A DNA stretch of 64,000 nt from Streptomyces sp. NBC_00448 (GCF_036014115.1 NZ_CP107913.1:4883001-4947000), one strand, 5' to 3'. Positions 50,708-62,291 are shown, numbered from the stretch's first letter. Notes: a model not told the origin generated them from the letters alone. A program made the numbers and translations.

Positions 50708-52240
50708 TCAGTACGAGAAGGCCATCGGCCGGTCGGCGTCCGTGGACGCGCCGGTGCTGTCGCCACCGGGACCGCCGCCGATCCTGGTCGGGGGGTTCAG
50801 GTCGGCCTCGGTGAGCTCGGGCGGCCCCTGCTTGGCGTACTTCACCAGCAGCCTGACCTCGACCACCGCGAGCAGCCCGTAGAGCAGCGTGAAGACGATC
50901 AGCGAGGTCAGCACATAGCCGACGGACACCCCGGGGGAGACCGCGTCCTTGGTGCGCAGCACGCCGTAGACCACCCAGGGCTGGCGGCCGGTCTCGGTGA
51001 AGATCCAGCCCCAGGAGTTGGCGATCAGCGGGAAGACCATGGTCAGCAGGGCGATCCGCCAGTACCAGCGGGACAGCCGCGAGCCGAGCCCGAGGGTGCG
51101 GGTGAGCATCAGGTGCGGCACCTCGTCCTCGCCGGTGCGCCGATCCGGCGCGAGCCAGAAACGGCGGCGGGTCAGCCACAGCCCGGCCGCACCGATCCCG
51201 ATGGAGACCACGCCGAAGCCGATCATCCAGCGGAAGCCCCAGTACTCGACCGGGATGTTCGGCCGGTAGTCGCCGGGACCGTACTTCTTCTGCTCGGCCT
51301 TGTTCACGTCGTTGATGCCGCCGACGTAGCTGGTGAAGTCGTCGGTGGCGAGGAAGGAGAGCAGGTTGGGGATGTCGATGGCGACCTCGTTGTGCCCCTT
51401 GTTGACGTCGCCGACCGCGAAGACCGAGAAGGGCGCGCCCTTCTGACCGTCCCACAGCGCCTCGGCCGCGGCCATCTTCATCGGCTGCTGCTTGAACATC
51501 ACCTTGCCGAGGGTGTCGCCGCTGATCGCGGTGAGCGCCCCGGCGACCACCGCGACGACCAGCGCCATCCTCAGCGAGGAGCGCATCACCGCGATGTGCT
51601 GCTTGCGGGCCAGGTGGTAGGCGGCGATGCCGATCATGAACGCGGCACCGGTGAGGAAGGCCGCGGACATGATGTGGAAGAACTGCGCGAGCGCGGTGTT
51701 CTGGGTGAGCACCGCCCAGAAGTCGGTGAGTTCGGCCCGCTTGGTCTTCGGGTTGTAGTGGTAGCCGACCGGGTGCTGCATCCAGGAGTTGGCGGCCAGG
51801 ATGAAGTACGCGGACAGGATGGTGCCGATCGACACCATCCAGATGCAGCCGAGGTGGATGCGTTTGGGCAGCTTGTCCCAGCCGAAGATCCACAGGCCGA
51901 TGAAGGTCGACTCGAAGAAGAACGCGATCAGCGCCTCGAAGGCGAGCGGCGCGCCGAAGACATCGCCGACGAAGCGTGAGTAGTCAGACCAGTTCATACC
52001 GAACTGGAACTCCTGCACGATCCCGGTCACCACGCCCATGGCGATGTTGATCAGGAAGAGCTTGCCCCAGAACTTGGTGGCTCCGAGGTACTTCTCCTTG
52101 CCGGTGCGCACCCAGGCGGTCTGCAGTGCCGCGGTGAGCGCGGAGAGCGAGATCGTCAGGGGGACGAAGAGGAAGTGGTAGACGGTCGTCACGCCGAACT
52201 GCCACCGGGCGACGTTCAGTGGCTCCAAAGCGAGCTGCAC
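50708..52240 (-). CDS. cydA: Cytochrome bd ubiquinol oxidase subunit I
   Basis: This 510-residue heme-bearing subunit oxidises quinol and reduces O2 to water without pumping protons. Family residues are visible: His22 (TTVYHFLFVPLT), the conserved GRQPWVVYGVLRTKDAVSP motif near the end (heme and quinol side), and helices throughout. The quinol loop is of the short type, normal in actinobacteria. AAAGGAGACG precedes the GTG at 52240. A Rex operator lies 42-57 bp upstream, so low oxygen (high NADH/NAD+) should induce the operon. Confidence 0.97.
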   Translation of the reverse strand: MQLALEPLNVARWQFGVTTVYHFLFVPLTISLSALTAALQTAWVRTGKEKYLGATKFWGKLFLINIAMGVVTGIVQEFQFGMNWSDYSRFVGDVFGAPLAFEALIAFFFESTFIGLWIFGWDKLPKRIHLGCIWMVSIGTILSAYFILAANSWMQHPVGYHYNPKTKRAELTDFWAVLTQNTALAQFFHIMSAAFLTGAAFMIGIAAYHLARKQHIAVMRSSLRMALVVAVVAGALTAISGDTLGKVMFKQQPMKMAAAEALWDGQKGAPFSVFAVGDVNKGHNEVAIDIPNLLSFLATDDFTSYVGGINDVNKAEQKKYGPGDYRPNIPVEYWGFRWMIGFGVVSIGIGAAGLWLTRRRFWLAPDRRTGEDEVPHLMLTRTLGLGSRLSRWYWRIALLTMVFPLIANSWGWIFTETGRQPWVVYGVLRTKDAVSPGVSVGYVLTSLIVFTLLYGLLAVVEVRLLVKYAKQGPPELTEADLNPPTRIGGGPGGDSTGASTDADRPMAFSY

Positions 52241-52281
52241 GATACGTCTCCTTTACTGCCGATACGCGTTCTGCTTGTGAA

Positions 52282-52297
52282 CGTGAACTCATTCACA
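52282..52297. promoter_or_regulatory. Rex operator upstream of cydA
   Basis: CGTGAACTCATTCACA matches the Rex operator TGTGAACNNNTTCACA at 12 of 13 fixed positions (only the first base differs). The outer TTGTGAA at 52275 gives a second partial half-site. In S. coelicolor Rex represses cydABCD in response to NADH/NAD+ (established). Confidence 0.88.
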
Positions 52298-52392
52298 AGG
52301 AGTATCGCGCACATGCGTTCGCCCCCTGCCACCGGGGGGTGAGAGGGGGCGAATTAGCAGGTCAAAGCACTTTTTACCCGGTGGCGCTCCGG

Positions 52393-53478
52393 CTACAGCT
52401 CCTTGCGGAACGACTCAGCGGTCCGCAGCATGATGTCGTTGGCCTCGGTCTCCCCGATCGTGATCCGCGCCCCCTCGGCACCGAACGGCCGGACCGTCAC
52501 ACCCGCCCGCTCGCAGGCCGCCGCGAAGTCCGCGGTGCGCTCCCCCAGCCGCAACCACACGAAGTTCGCCTGCGTCTCGGGCACCGTCCAACCCTGATCG
52601 GCCAGCGCCGTGGCGACCCGGGCGCGCTCCACGACCAGACCCGCGACCCGCTCCAGCAGCGCCGGCTCGGCCCGCAGGCTGGCGATCGCCGCGTCCTGCG
52701 CGAGCTGGCTCACCCCGAACGGCACCGCGGTCTTCCGCAGCGCCTCGGCCACCGGCTCGTGCGCGATCGCGAAACCGATCCGCAGCCCGGCCAGGCCGTA
52801 CGCCTTGGAGAAGGTGCGCAGCACCGCGACGTTCGGGCGGTCACGGTAGAGGTCGACGCCGTCGGGCACCTCGGGGTCGGTGTTGAACTCGCGGTACGCC
52901 TCGTCCAGGACGACCAGCACATCGGCCGGTACCCGGTCCAGGAAGCGCTCCAGTTCCGCCCGGCGCACCACGGTGCCGGTCGGGTTGTTCGGGTTGCAGA
53001 CGAAGATCAGCCGGGTCCGGTCGGTGATCGCGGCCGCCATCGCGTCCAGGTCGTGCACCTCGGCCGCGTCCAGCGGCACTTGCACCGCCCGGGCACCACT
53101 GATCTGGGTGATGATCGGATACGCCTCGAACGACCGCCAGGCGTAGATCACCTCGTCGCCCGGCCCCGAGGTCACCTGGAGCAGTTGCTGGGCCACGCCG
53201 ACCGAGCCGGTGCCGGTGGCGATGTGTCCGACCGGTACGTCGAACCGCGTCGCCAGTTCCGCGGTCAGCGCGGCACAGGACAGGTCGGGATAGCGGTTGA
53301 AGGAGGCCGCGGCAGCGGCCGCCGCCTCCAGCACGCCGGGCAGCGGGGGATACGGGTTCTCGTTCGAGGACAGCTTGAAGGCGGGCCCCGAGGCGCCGTC
53401 CTCCTCCGTGGCCGGGGGTCGCCCGGGCTTGTACGTCGGGATGCCGTCCAGTTCCGCGCGCAGCTTGGGGGTGGTCAT
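52393..53478 (-). CDS. Aminotransferase, HisC/Pat type (histidinol-phosphate or aromatic)
   Basis: This 361-residue PLP fold type I aminotransferase shows [15 protein letters not shown] at the N-terminus, [17 protein letters not shown] and the PLP lysine in [15 protein letters not shown]. In mycobacteria the close relative Pat makes phenylalanine from phenylpyruvate. With pheA elsewhere in the window and no other his genes here, an aromatic role is at least as likely as histidinol-phosphate. The ATG at 53478 ([16 protein letters not shown]) is chosen; a GTG 6 bp upstream is possible. It is divergent from the LacI-type gene. Confidence 0.92.
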   Translation of the reverse strand: MTTPKLRAELDGIPTYKPGRPPATEEDGASGPAFKLSSNENPYPPLPGVLEAAAAAAASFNRYPDLSCAALTAELATRFDVPVGHIATGTGSVGVAQQLLQVTSGPGDEVIYAWRSFEAYPIITQISGARAVQVPLDAAEVHDLDAMAAAITDRTRLIFVCNPNNPTGTVVRRAELERFLDRVPADVLVVLDEAYREFNTDPEVPDGVDLYRDRPNVAVLRTFSKAYGLAGLRIGFAIAHEPVAEALRKTAVPFGVSQLAQDAAIASLRAEPALLERVAGLVVERARVATALADQGWTVPETQANFVWLRLGERTADFAAACERAGVTVRPFGAEGARITIGETEANDIMLRTAESFRKEL

Positions 53479-53770
53479 GGCCACACCCTACGAGGGCCGC
53501 CGCGAACGGGGGAGGTGCGCTACGTCACCGTGCGCGCTGGTAGCGCGCGCCCTGGCGCGCGTCCCCCGTAGGAGTGAGTTGCCGACAGTGATCCCGGCGG
53601 ACCAATGGCCGGGCGAAGACCGCTACCGGGCCGCTATCTGCCCGGCCTGCCGCCCTGCCGCCTGCATATTCCACCTTGCATACGGCTTTGAATCTTGCAG
53701 AAACCGTTCTTCCTGAGGCCCCCATGGCTGGCAGCCGTACGGACCAGTGCCGCCCTACTATCGGCTCGCC

Positions 53771-54877
53771 ATGACAGCAGCAGGGAATCACCAGGCGAGC
53801 CGACCCATCGGACGCCGGCTGGAGCGCGCGGGGATCAGGGACGTCGCCGCCGCCGCCGGCGTCTCGATCACGACTGTCTCCGACGCGCTCAACGGCAAGG
53901 GCCGACTACCGGACACCACCAGGCGCCATGTCCGCGAGGTCGCCGACCGGCTGGGCTACCGCCCGTCGGCCGCCGCCCGCACTCTGCGCACCGGAAGATC
54001 GGGCCTGATCGGCCTGACAGTGACGACATACGGCGAAGAACCGTTCACCTTCACCGAGTTCGCGTACTTCGCGGAGATGGCCAGAGCCGCCACCTCCGCC
54101 GCGCTGGCCCGCGGGTACGCCCTGGTCATCCTGCCCGCCTCCTCCCGGCACGACGTGTGGGGCAACGTGGCGCTGGACGGCACCGTGGTGATCGACCCGT
54201 CCGACCAGGACCCGGTGGTCGGCGAACTCGTCCGGCAGGGCGTGCCGGTGGTCAGCGACGGCCGCCCGGCCGGCAGCCTGCCGGTGCACGCCTGGGTGGA
54301 CAACGACCACGAAGAGGCCGTGCTCGGCATCCTCGACCACCTCGCCGCGGCGGGCGCCCGCAGGATCGGGCTGCTCACCGGCACCAGCACCGACACGTAC
54401 ACCCGGCTGTCCACCACGGCCTACCTGGAGTGGTGCGAACGCGTCGGCCAGGAACCGGTGTACGAGGCGTACCCCGCCCACGATCCCTGCGCGGGAGCCG
54501 TCGCCGCGGACCGGTTACTCGCCCGTCCGGACCGCCCCGACGCCGTACACGGACTCTTCGACCCCAACGGCACCGATCTGCTCGCCGCCGCCCGCCGCTA
54601 CGGCCTGCGCGTCCCCGACGACCTGTTGCTGGTGTGCTGCAGCGAGAGCGGCGGCTACGCGGGCACCGACCCGCCGATCACCACGCTGTCGCTGCAGCCG
54701 CGACGGATCGGTACCGCCGTCGTCCAGCTGCTGATCGACGCGATCGAGGGAATCGGGCCCAATCACCCCGTGCAGCAGGTCATGCCGACCGAGCTGATCG
54801 TGCGGGCGTCCTCGCAGCGGCGGGCGCACCGCACCACCGTCAGCCCACCGCGTGGTCCGGCCCGTGATGAGGCGTGA
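53771..54877 (+). CDS. LacI-family transcriptional regulator
   Basis: The protein has 368 residues. The N-terminal helix-turn-helix and hinge helix (GIRDVAAAAGVSITTVSDAL, then GYRPSAAARTLRTGRS) occupy about residues 20-65. A periplasmic-binding-like effector domain follows to about 345, with AWVDNDHEEAVLGILDHLAAAG and ITTLSLQPRRIGTAVVQ. It probably senses a sugar or related small ligand. The ATG at 53771 is chosen; homology starts shortly after. From memory, a regulator at this position in S. coelicolor is called RstP. No sugar operon is adjacent. Confidence 0.92.
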   Translation: MTAAGNHQASRPIGRRLERAGIRDVAAAAGVSITTVSDALNGKGRLPDTTRRHVREVADRLGYRPSAAARTLRTGRSGLIGLTVTTYGEEPFTFTEFAYFAEMARAATSAALARGYALVILPASSRHDVWGNVALDGTVVIDPSDQDPVVGELVRQGVPVVSDGRPAGSLPVHAWVDNDHEEAVLGILDHLAAAGARRIGLLTGTSTDTYTRLSTTAYLEWCERVGQEPVYEAYPAHDPCAGAVAADRLLARPDRPDAVHGLFDPNGTDLLAAARRYGLRVPDDLLLVCCSESGGYAGTDPPITTLSLQPRRIGTAVVQLLIDAIEGIGPNHPVQQVMPTELIVRASSQRRAHRTTVSPPRGPARDEA

Positions 54878-55153
54878 ACCGCGGGACACTGCCGCGGACC
54901 GCCGCGGATCGCCCGCAGAATGCCACGTATCGCCGATCAGTGCCGAACGCCGCTCGCTTCGCGTCCACCGCCGCGCCTCGCCCGACACGGGAGGGTGCGG
55001 CGGTACGGACGGCAGGCGCCGAAGTACCGGCCCGACCAGGTGACTACGTGGCGGTTTGTCCAGGGCCCACGAAAACGAGGTGCCTGGGTATGTCACAACG
55101 CGCCAGCCGCATTCCTATGATGGGCGGATGGCGGCGCGAGCGTGGAGGGGTCG

Positions 55154-56260
55154 ATGACTCAGGGGGCAGGTCAGGGGTATGAGCCCGACACCGGGTACGA
55201 GCCCGCGCCCGGCTACGGGACGGCGCCCGACTTCCAGCCGGCCGACGGGTACGAACCGGGCTACCCGTCGGCGGCGCCCGCCTACGACGGCACCCCGCCA
55301 CCCGCGGCTCCTCCGGCCTCGGCACCGCCCGGCCATGAGCCGACCCGCCCCGACACGCCGCTGGTACCGCCGGGCTACACCCCCACCGCGCACGACCTGC
55401 CCGTGATCACCGACGCGGCGCTGCCGGGCGAGCGTCCCGGCCCGCTCTACGTGGTCGGCGACGTGCACGGCTACCTGGACGAACTCCTCGCCGCCCTGCA
55501 CGAGTCGGGGCTGGTCGACGAGGACGGCCACTGGTCCGCGGGCAGCGCCCGGCTGTGGTTTCTCGGCGACTTCACCGACCGTGGCCCGGACGGCATCGGC
55601 GTGATCGAGCTGGTGATGCAGCTCTCCGCGGAGGCCGCGGCGGCCGGCGGCTACTGCCGCGCCCTGATGGGCAATCACGAACTGCTGCTGCTGGGTGCCC
55701 ACCGCTTCGGCGACACCCCGGTCAACTCCACCGGCGGCACCGCCTCGTTCCTCGCCGCCTGGCGGCTCAACGGCGGCCAGCCGTCCGACATGGAGCGCCT
55801 GGAGGACCGGCATCTGACCTGGATCTCCCGGTTGGACGCCGCCCATCTCACCGACGGCCACCTGCTGGTGCACTCCGACACCACGGCCTACCTCGACTAC
55901 GGCAACAGCATCGAGGAGATGAACGACGCGGTCACCAGCGTGCTGCAGCGCTCCGACGCCGACGAATGCTGGGATCTGTTCCGCAAGTTCACCAAGCGGT
56001 TCGCCTTCCGCGGCGACGGCGGCGCCGAGGCGGCGCGCGAACTGCTGGGCACCTATGGGGGCAAGCGGGTCGTGCACGGCCACAGCCCGATCCCGTACCT
56101 GCTCGGCGAGGTCGGCGGGGAGAACCCGGCGGACGGCGAGGCGGCCGCACACGCGGTGCAGGGTCCGATGGTCTACGCCGACAACCTGGCGGTGGCGATG
56201 GACGGTGGCGTCACGATGGACGGGCGGCTGCTCGTTGCCCAACTCCCGCTGGTGGGCTAG
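55154..56260 (+). CDS. Metallophosphoesterase (calcineurin-like)
   Basis: The protein has 368 residues. About 80 Pro/Gly/Tyr-rich residues (repeats of GYEP and PAYDG) precede the calcineurin-like domain. Metal motifs are GDVHG (YVVGDVHGYLDELL), GDFTDRG, GNHE (LMGNHELLLLG) and the late GHSP (VHGHSPIPYL), the full set of a dinuclear phosphatase such as a Ser/Thr phosphatase or diadenosine hydrolase. GGAGG lies 5 nt before the ATG at 55154. The Pro/Gly/Tyr-rich tail is common in Streptomyces membrane-associated or disordered leaders. Confidence 0.92.
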   Translation: MTQGAGQGYEPDTGYEPAPGYGTAPDFQPADGYEPGYPSAAPAYDGTPPPAAPPASAPPGHEPTRPDTPLVPPGYTPTAHDLPVITDAALPGERPGPLYVVGDVHGYLDELLAALHESGLVDEDGHWSAGSARLWFLGDFTDRGPDGIGVIELVMQLSAEAAAAGGYCRALMGNHELLLLGAHRFGDTPVNSTGGTASFLAAWRLNGGQPSDMERLEDRHLTWISRLDAAHLTDGHLLVHSDTTAYLDYGNSIEEMNDAVTSVLQRSDADECWDLFRKFTKRFAFRGDGGAEAARELLGTYGGKRVVHGHSPIPYLLGEVGGENPADGEAAAHAVQGPMVYADNLAVAMDGGVTMDGRLLVAQLPLVG

Positions 56261-56365
56261 CTCCTACATTTCCTGGTTGCACCCTGTCAGGGCCCCCCCG
56301 TACAGCCCTACCATCGGCAGTATCCGTAGTCCCACCGCTCTCTGGGCATCCGGCAGGCAGAGCTT

Positions 56366-56379
56366 GTTCCACGTGGAAC
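56366..56379. promoter_or_regulatory. Probable parS site
   Basis: GTTCCACGTGGAAC is a perfect palindrome that differs from parS at one base. It lies in the 153-bp spacer between the metallophosphatase and the two-helix membrane gene, 6.7 kb from the cyd pair. Confidence 0.75.
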
Positions 56380-56413
56380 ACCTGCCGCGCACGGAGAGTC
56401 GGAGCATCGGGGG

Positions 56414-57256
56414 ATGCACATGACCAGCGCTCCACATCTGCTCACCGAGGACCGCCAGGACTTCGAGCATGTCCTTGACGAGGCGCTGCGTATCGCCATG
56501 GACGGTATGGAGGGCGCGGCAGCCGGGGACGGCATGGCCGGTTCCCTGCTGAACGCCGAGCAGTTGCGCACCATGGCCCTCGCCGCCGCTGAGTCGATCG
56601 GGGCGCGGGCCGCCGAGGAGTACGAGGTGTACCGCCAGGTCCGCACCGACAGCCGGGCGGCGGCCCGCGAGTCCGCCCGGGCCCGCGACAGCCGGACGTT
56701 CAGCTACGCCGCGATGGGTGTCGCGGACCGTACCGGGTCAGGAGCGGGCATCCTCGCGATGATGGCCGTGCTCACACCGCTGCTCGCCGGCGCCGCGGCA
56801 CTGATCTTCCTGCTGATCGGCTACGCGCTCCAGACGGTGTCCCCGGAGCCCGGGATCGCCTCGCCGCTGCGCACCGCGGGCTGGTTCTTCGCCGCCGTGG
56901 CCGCCGCCGCGATCGTGCTCGGCGGTGTCGGCCTGCTGCTGACCGCGCTGCGCGACGGCTCCACCGCGATCCACGACGCGCCCGAGTCGCTGCCGCCGGA
57001 AGTCGCGCAGGCGCGTGACGCGTGGCGGCGGGCGCTGCTCGACCGGGGGCTGCTGCCCTTCCTCGACGACGCGCTGGCCGGTCGAGCGGCCATGCCGCCG
57101 CCCACCGCACCCGCCTCCGGTCCGCGGATGCCCCGCCTCGGCTACACCCGGCCCGACTTCTCCTCGCCACAGGACCCGCACCGCGCGACGCCCCGGTTCG
57201 CCTCGCCCGACTTCACCAGCCCGGACTTCGGCGGCCCGGACCACCGGCCGGACTAG
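56414..57256 (+). CDS. Two-helix membrane protein (hypothetical)
   Basis: The protein has 280 residues. A helical, charged N-terminal domain (about 1-110, with RQVRTDSRAAARESARARD) is followed by two membrane helices (about 115-140 and 155-178) and a cytoplasmic tail with a repeated DFxSPxF-type motif (RPDFSS, FASPDF, TSPDFGG) at the C-terminus. No family is recognised. The ATG at 56414 or 56420 is possible. It lies downstream of the metallophosphatase in the same direction, with a parS-like site between. Confidence 0.72.
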   Translation: MHMTSAPHLLTEDRQDFEHVLDEALRIAMDGMEGAAAGDGMAGSLLNAEQLRTMALAAAESIGARAAEEYEVYRQVRTDSRAAARESARARDSRTFSYAAMGVADRTGSGAGILAMMAVLTPLLAGAAALIFLLIGYALQTVSPEPGIASPLRTAGWFFAAVAAAAIVLGGVGLLLTALRDGSTAIHDAPESLPPEVAQARDAWRRALLDRGLLPFLDDALAGRAAMPPPTAPASGPRMPRLGYTRPDFSSPQDPHRATPRFASPDFTSPDFGGPDHRPD

Positions 57257-57451
57257 GCCAAGAGCGGCGGCTGGAGCGGTCCGGCCGCCGCCCTGTGTGA
57301 AAGGCCGAATGCCCTGCGCGGACGGCCTGCCCTACGACCTGCGCGAACGGCCTGTCCAAACACCTTGACCGCACGGATGGACGTCCCAGGTCGCGGCGGC
57401 CGCGCACCGTTGCTTGACTGCTCCCGTACCCGCTCAGAACGGGAGAGGCCC

Positions 57452-57838
57452 ATGCGCGTCCGCCGCCGTACGCTCGCTGCTCTGTGCACGACCATCCCGC
57501 TCGCCCTCGCGGCGACCGCGTGCTCCGATTCCTCGGCGGGTCAGGTGACGGGCACCCGAGGTCTCGCCTTCAGCCAGACCATCTCCAACCCCACCCAGGG
57601 CCAGGGCACCTGCCACCGGTTCGCCCCGCTCGGCGTCGACCACGTCACCAACAACACCGGTGTCGACATCTGGCTGCACAAGGGACTGGACTGCACGGAC
57701 CCGGTGGGGCGCCCCAGCACCTACCTGGCCACCACGTTGAGCGCGGGCGTCGCCGAAACCCCGGGCCTGTGGCACAGCTTCTCCACGGTCGGCTGGCCGC
57801 CGCCGGTCCCGCCGAACGTAGGCCCGACCCTCAACTAG
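57452..57838 (+). CDS. Small lipoprotein (hypothetical)
   Basis: The protein has 128 residues. A basic N-terminus (MRVRRRTL), a hydrophobic stretch and Cys24 (ALAATAC) indicate a lipoprotein, with Ala at -3 slightly atypical. The mature part has two Cys residues (TCHRFAP and LDCTDPV) that may form a disulfide and several Asn/Thr/Val residues suited to a beta fold (HVTNNTGVDIWLHKG). The ribosome site GGGAGAGG precedes the ATG. Function unknown; the family resembles unnamed Streptomyces secreted proteins. Confidence 0.75.
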   Translation: MRVRRRTLAALCTTIPLALAATACSDSSAGQVTGTRGLAFSQTISNPTQGQGTCHRFAPLGVDHVTNNTGVDIWLHKGLDCTDPVGRPSTYLATTLSAGVAETPGLWHSFSTVGWPPPVPPNVGPTLN

Positions 57839-57857
57839 CGTTCCGCCGGACCCCACT

Positions 57858-57883
57858 GGGCTCTCCCCCGAGCGGGAGGGCCC
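57858..57883. terminator. Bidirectional terminator between the lipoprotein gene and thiC
   Basis: A 10-bp stem (GGGCTCTCCC / GGGAGGGCCC, with one G-U pair) encloses a 6-nt loop. It lies 20 bp after the lipoprotein stop and 86 bp from the thiC stop; both genes converge here. Confidence 0.6.
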
Positions 57884-57969
57884 GGCGACGTGCCGGACCC
57901 CACCGCCTCGGTCAGCGGGCGCGGGTCAGTCCCCCAGGACGCTCAGTCAGCTCGGTTCGCCCAAGCCGC

Positions 57970-59885
<1,916 letters not shown>

Positions 59886-59954
59886 TTGCAAAGGTGCTGC
59901 CAACGGTAGCGGCTGTGTACGGACATTCACCAGGGCCCTTGCGATGATCGGGCC

Positions 59955-61448
59955 GTGGACTCCCCCCAGGCCGGCGAGCACGGCCCGCACTCCGCCGCGT
60001 CTCCCGACCACGGCCACGGCCAGGAACACGGACAAGGACTCGGCCAAGGACACGGACACAGCCATGGGCACGCGCACGGGCCCGTGCCTCCGGTCTCCCG
60101 GCATCTGCGCAAGGTGATCGCGGCCGTCCTCGTGCCGTTCGCGGCCGCCGTGGTGGCCGGCATGGTGCTGCTGTGGCCGGGCGGTGCGCCGGCGCACGCG
60201 CGCAGCGGGGTCGGCTTCGACCAGCAGACCCGGCCGGGCAAGGTGGTGCAACTCGTGCACGTGTCCTGCAAGCAGGTCGGCGCGCTGCCCAACGCCGATG
60301 GGGCGGGCGACGGTTCGGGCGGCACCGGAAGCGGCGCGGGCGGGACATCGGCCTCGGGCGGGGGCTCCACGGCGGGGTCGGCCGCCAGTGACGCCTGCCA
60401 GAAGGCGACGATCGAGGTGATGTCGGGCCCGGACAAGGGCACGAGGTTCACCGAGATCGTGCAGCCGGACCAGACCCGCCGCTACACCGAGGGCGAGGGC
60501 CTCGTACTCGCCTACGCCCCCGACGCACCGAAGAACCTGCGCTACTCGGTCACCGACGTGGACCGTGGCCTGCCGGTCGCGCTGCTCGCACTGGGGTTCG
60601 CGCTCGTCGTGGTCCTGATCGGGCGGCTGCGCGGGCTCATGGCGCTGGTCGCCCTGGCCATCTCGTTCGCCATCCTGACGTTCTTCATCCTCCCGGCGAT
60701 CCTGCGCGGCGACAATCCGCTGCTGGTCGCGGTGGTGGGCGGCAGCGCGATCATGCTCATGGCGCTGTACCTGTGCCACGGCGTCAGCGCCCGCACGTCC
60801 GTGGCGGTACTCGGCACGCTGTGCTCGCTGTTCCTGATCGGCGCGCTCGGCTCGGTCTTCATCGCCTGGGCCCGGCTGACCGGCAACACCTCCGACGAGA
60901 CCGGCCTGATCCACACCCTCTACCCGAACATCGAGATCAAGGGGGTGCTGCTGGCCGGGGTGATCATCGGCTCGCTGGGAGTGCTGGACGATGTGACGGT
61001 CACCCAGGTCGCGGCGGTGTGGGAGCTGAAGGACGCCGACCCGACGGCGAACTGGCGCAAGCTGTACGGCGCCGGCATGCGGATCGGCCGCGACCACATC
61101 GCCTCGGTCGTCAACACCCTGGTGATGGCGTACGCGGGCGCCGCCCTCCCGCTCCTGCTGCTCTTCTCGATCGCCCGCAGCGGGGTCTTCCAGGTGGCGA
61201 GCAGCGAGCTGGTGGCCGAGGAGATCGTACGGACCCTGGTCGGCAGCATCGGTCTGGTGGCGTCGGTGCCGCTGACGACGGCGCTGGCCGCGCTGGTGGT
61301 CAGCGCCGACCGCGGAAACCGGGGCGAGGTGAGCGGTCAGGGCGGTCAGAGCGGCCCAGGCGGTCGCACCGGTCAGGGCGAGGCGGCGACGGTCCCGGGC
61401 CCGTCCCGCCCGGCCGGCGCGGGCCGCAGCCATCGCCGGGTGAAATGA
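59955..61448 (+). CDS. YibE/F-family membrane protein with His-rich N-terminus
   Basis: The protein has 497 residues. The first about 45 residues are Gly/Gln/His-rich with many HG repeats, which could bind metal. One helix (about 53-75) is followed by an extracellular domain containing two Cys residues (HVSCKQVG and SDACQKATIE). Seven to eight further helices follow from about 210 to 450. YibE/F features are VLLAGVIIGSLGVLDDVTVTQ and GRDHIASVVNTLVMAYAGA. The family has no settled function. The GTG at 59955 begins just downstream of the thiC leader; the two are divergent. Confidence 0.9.
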   Translation: MDSPQAGEHGPHSAASPDHGHGQEHGQGLGQGHGHSHGHAHGPVPPVSRHLRKVIAAVLVPFAAAVVAGMVLLWPGGAPAHARSGVGFDQQTRPGKVVQLVHVSCKQVGALPNADGAGDGSGGTGSGAGGTSASGGGSTAGSAASDACQKATIEVMSGPDKGTRFTEIVQPDQTRRYTEGEGLVLAYAPDAPKNLRYSVTDVDRGLPVALLALGFALVVVLIGRLRGLMALVALAISFAILTFFILPAILRGDNPLLVAVVGGSAIMLMALYLCHGVSARTSVAVLGTLCSLFLIGALGSVFIAWARLTGNTSDETGLIHTLYPNIEIKGVLLAGVIIGSLGVLDDVTVTQVAAVWELKDADPTANWRKLYGAGMRIGRDHIASVVNTLVMAYAGAALPLLLLFSIARSGVFQVASSELVAEEIVRTLVGSIGLVASVPLTTALAALVVSADRGNRGEVSGQGGQSGPGGRTGQGEAATVPGPSRPAGAGRSHRRVK

Positions 61449-61450
61449 CG

Positions 61451-61486
61451 CGGACCGGCGAACGGTCTGAGCCGTTCGCCGGTCCG
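61451..61486. terminator. Bidirectional terminator after the YibE/F gene
   Basis: A perfect 15-bp inverted repeat (CGGACCGGCGAACGG / CCGTTCGCCGGTCCG) with the 6-nt loop TCTGAG starts 3 bp after the YibE/F stop. Confidence 0.8.
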
Positions 61487-61554
61487 GGTGGTGCGCGCGC
61501 TGCGGGCGGTCCGGGGTCGATTCCGGGGTCCCGGCCTCGGCCGGGACGCCGACG

Positions 61555-61770
61555 TCACCAGTCGCGCTTCTTACCGGAGCCCCCCGACGTGACGCGTTTC
61601 ACGACGAAGACCAGCGCGCCGACCAGGATCACGAAGACGAGCACCTTGAACAGCAGGCCGATCACGATGCTGACCAGGCTCGCGATCAGCGTGCCGAACA
61701 CGACCAGCGCGATGACCGGGATGCCGATCCACTTGACCCACCAGGGCAGGCTCTTCAGCAGATTCTCCAT
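61555..61770 (-). CDS. Small membrane protein, DUF5326-type
   Basis: The protein has 71 residues. It begins MENLLKSLPWWVKWIGIPVI, has two overlapping hydrophobic helices (about 15-55) and ends in a basic tail (KKRDW). This matches the actinobacterial DUF5326 family as I recall it, with no known role. It sits 125 bp downstream of the cupin gene on the same strand. Confidence 0.83.
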   Translation of the reverse strand: MENLLKSLPWWVKWIGIPVIALVVFGTLIASLVSIVIGLLFKVLVFVILVGALVFVVKRVTSGGSGKKRDW

Positions 61771-61894
61771 GACGCTCTTTCGCTCCTAGGTCGCTGCGCG
61801 GGGCGCGCACTCCGACTGTGCCGTACTTCGACTGTAGGTCCACCCGGCGCCGGGGCGAAGGCCGGGAAGACCCCATCCGACCCTGATCCGCCCC

Positions 61895-62212
61895 TTAGGG
61901 TTCCGGCGGCGAGAAGACCACCATGACCCTGAGGTCCTCGGTGATGTGGTGGAAGCGGTGCGGGGTACCGGCCGGCACGTAGACCACGCTGCCGCGCGCG
62001 ACGGTGGTGGTCTCGTCCCCCACGGTGATCGCGGCCCGACCGCTGACCACGAGGTAGACCTCGTCCTGCGCGTGCGGCTGCTGCGAGTCGCTCTCGCCGG
62101 CCTTGAGGGCGTACAGCCCCGCTGACATGTTGCGTTCCCGCAGAAAGCGGAGGTACGCACCCTGGTTCGCGGCACGCTCCGCGTCCAGATCGTCCAACCG
62201 GAACACCTTCAT
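61895..62212 (-). CDS. Small cupin-domain protein
   Basis: This 105-residue single cupin fold has a metal-type site (QQPHAQDEVYLVVSG, then VVYVPAGTPHRFHHI) with His and Glu ligands. It may be an enzyme or a binding protein; the substrate is unknown. The start MKVFRLDDLDAERAAN has GGAGGAG about 6 nt upstream (forward CTCCTCC-like at 62219). It is divergent from the holin-family gene. Confidence 0.85.
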   Translation of the reverse strand: MKVFRLDDLDAERAANQGAYLRFLRERNMSAGLYALKAGESDSQQPHAQDEVYLVVSGRAAITVGDETTTVARGSVVYVPAGTPHRFHHITEDLRVMVVFSPPEP

Positions 62213-62291
62213 CGATCGCTCCTCCGCTGCGGTACGGCCACGGTTCTGTTCCGTCTCTTGTCCCGATGATCAGACCTGCGACGATCTCACC

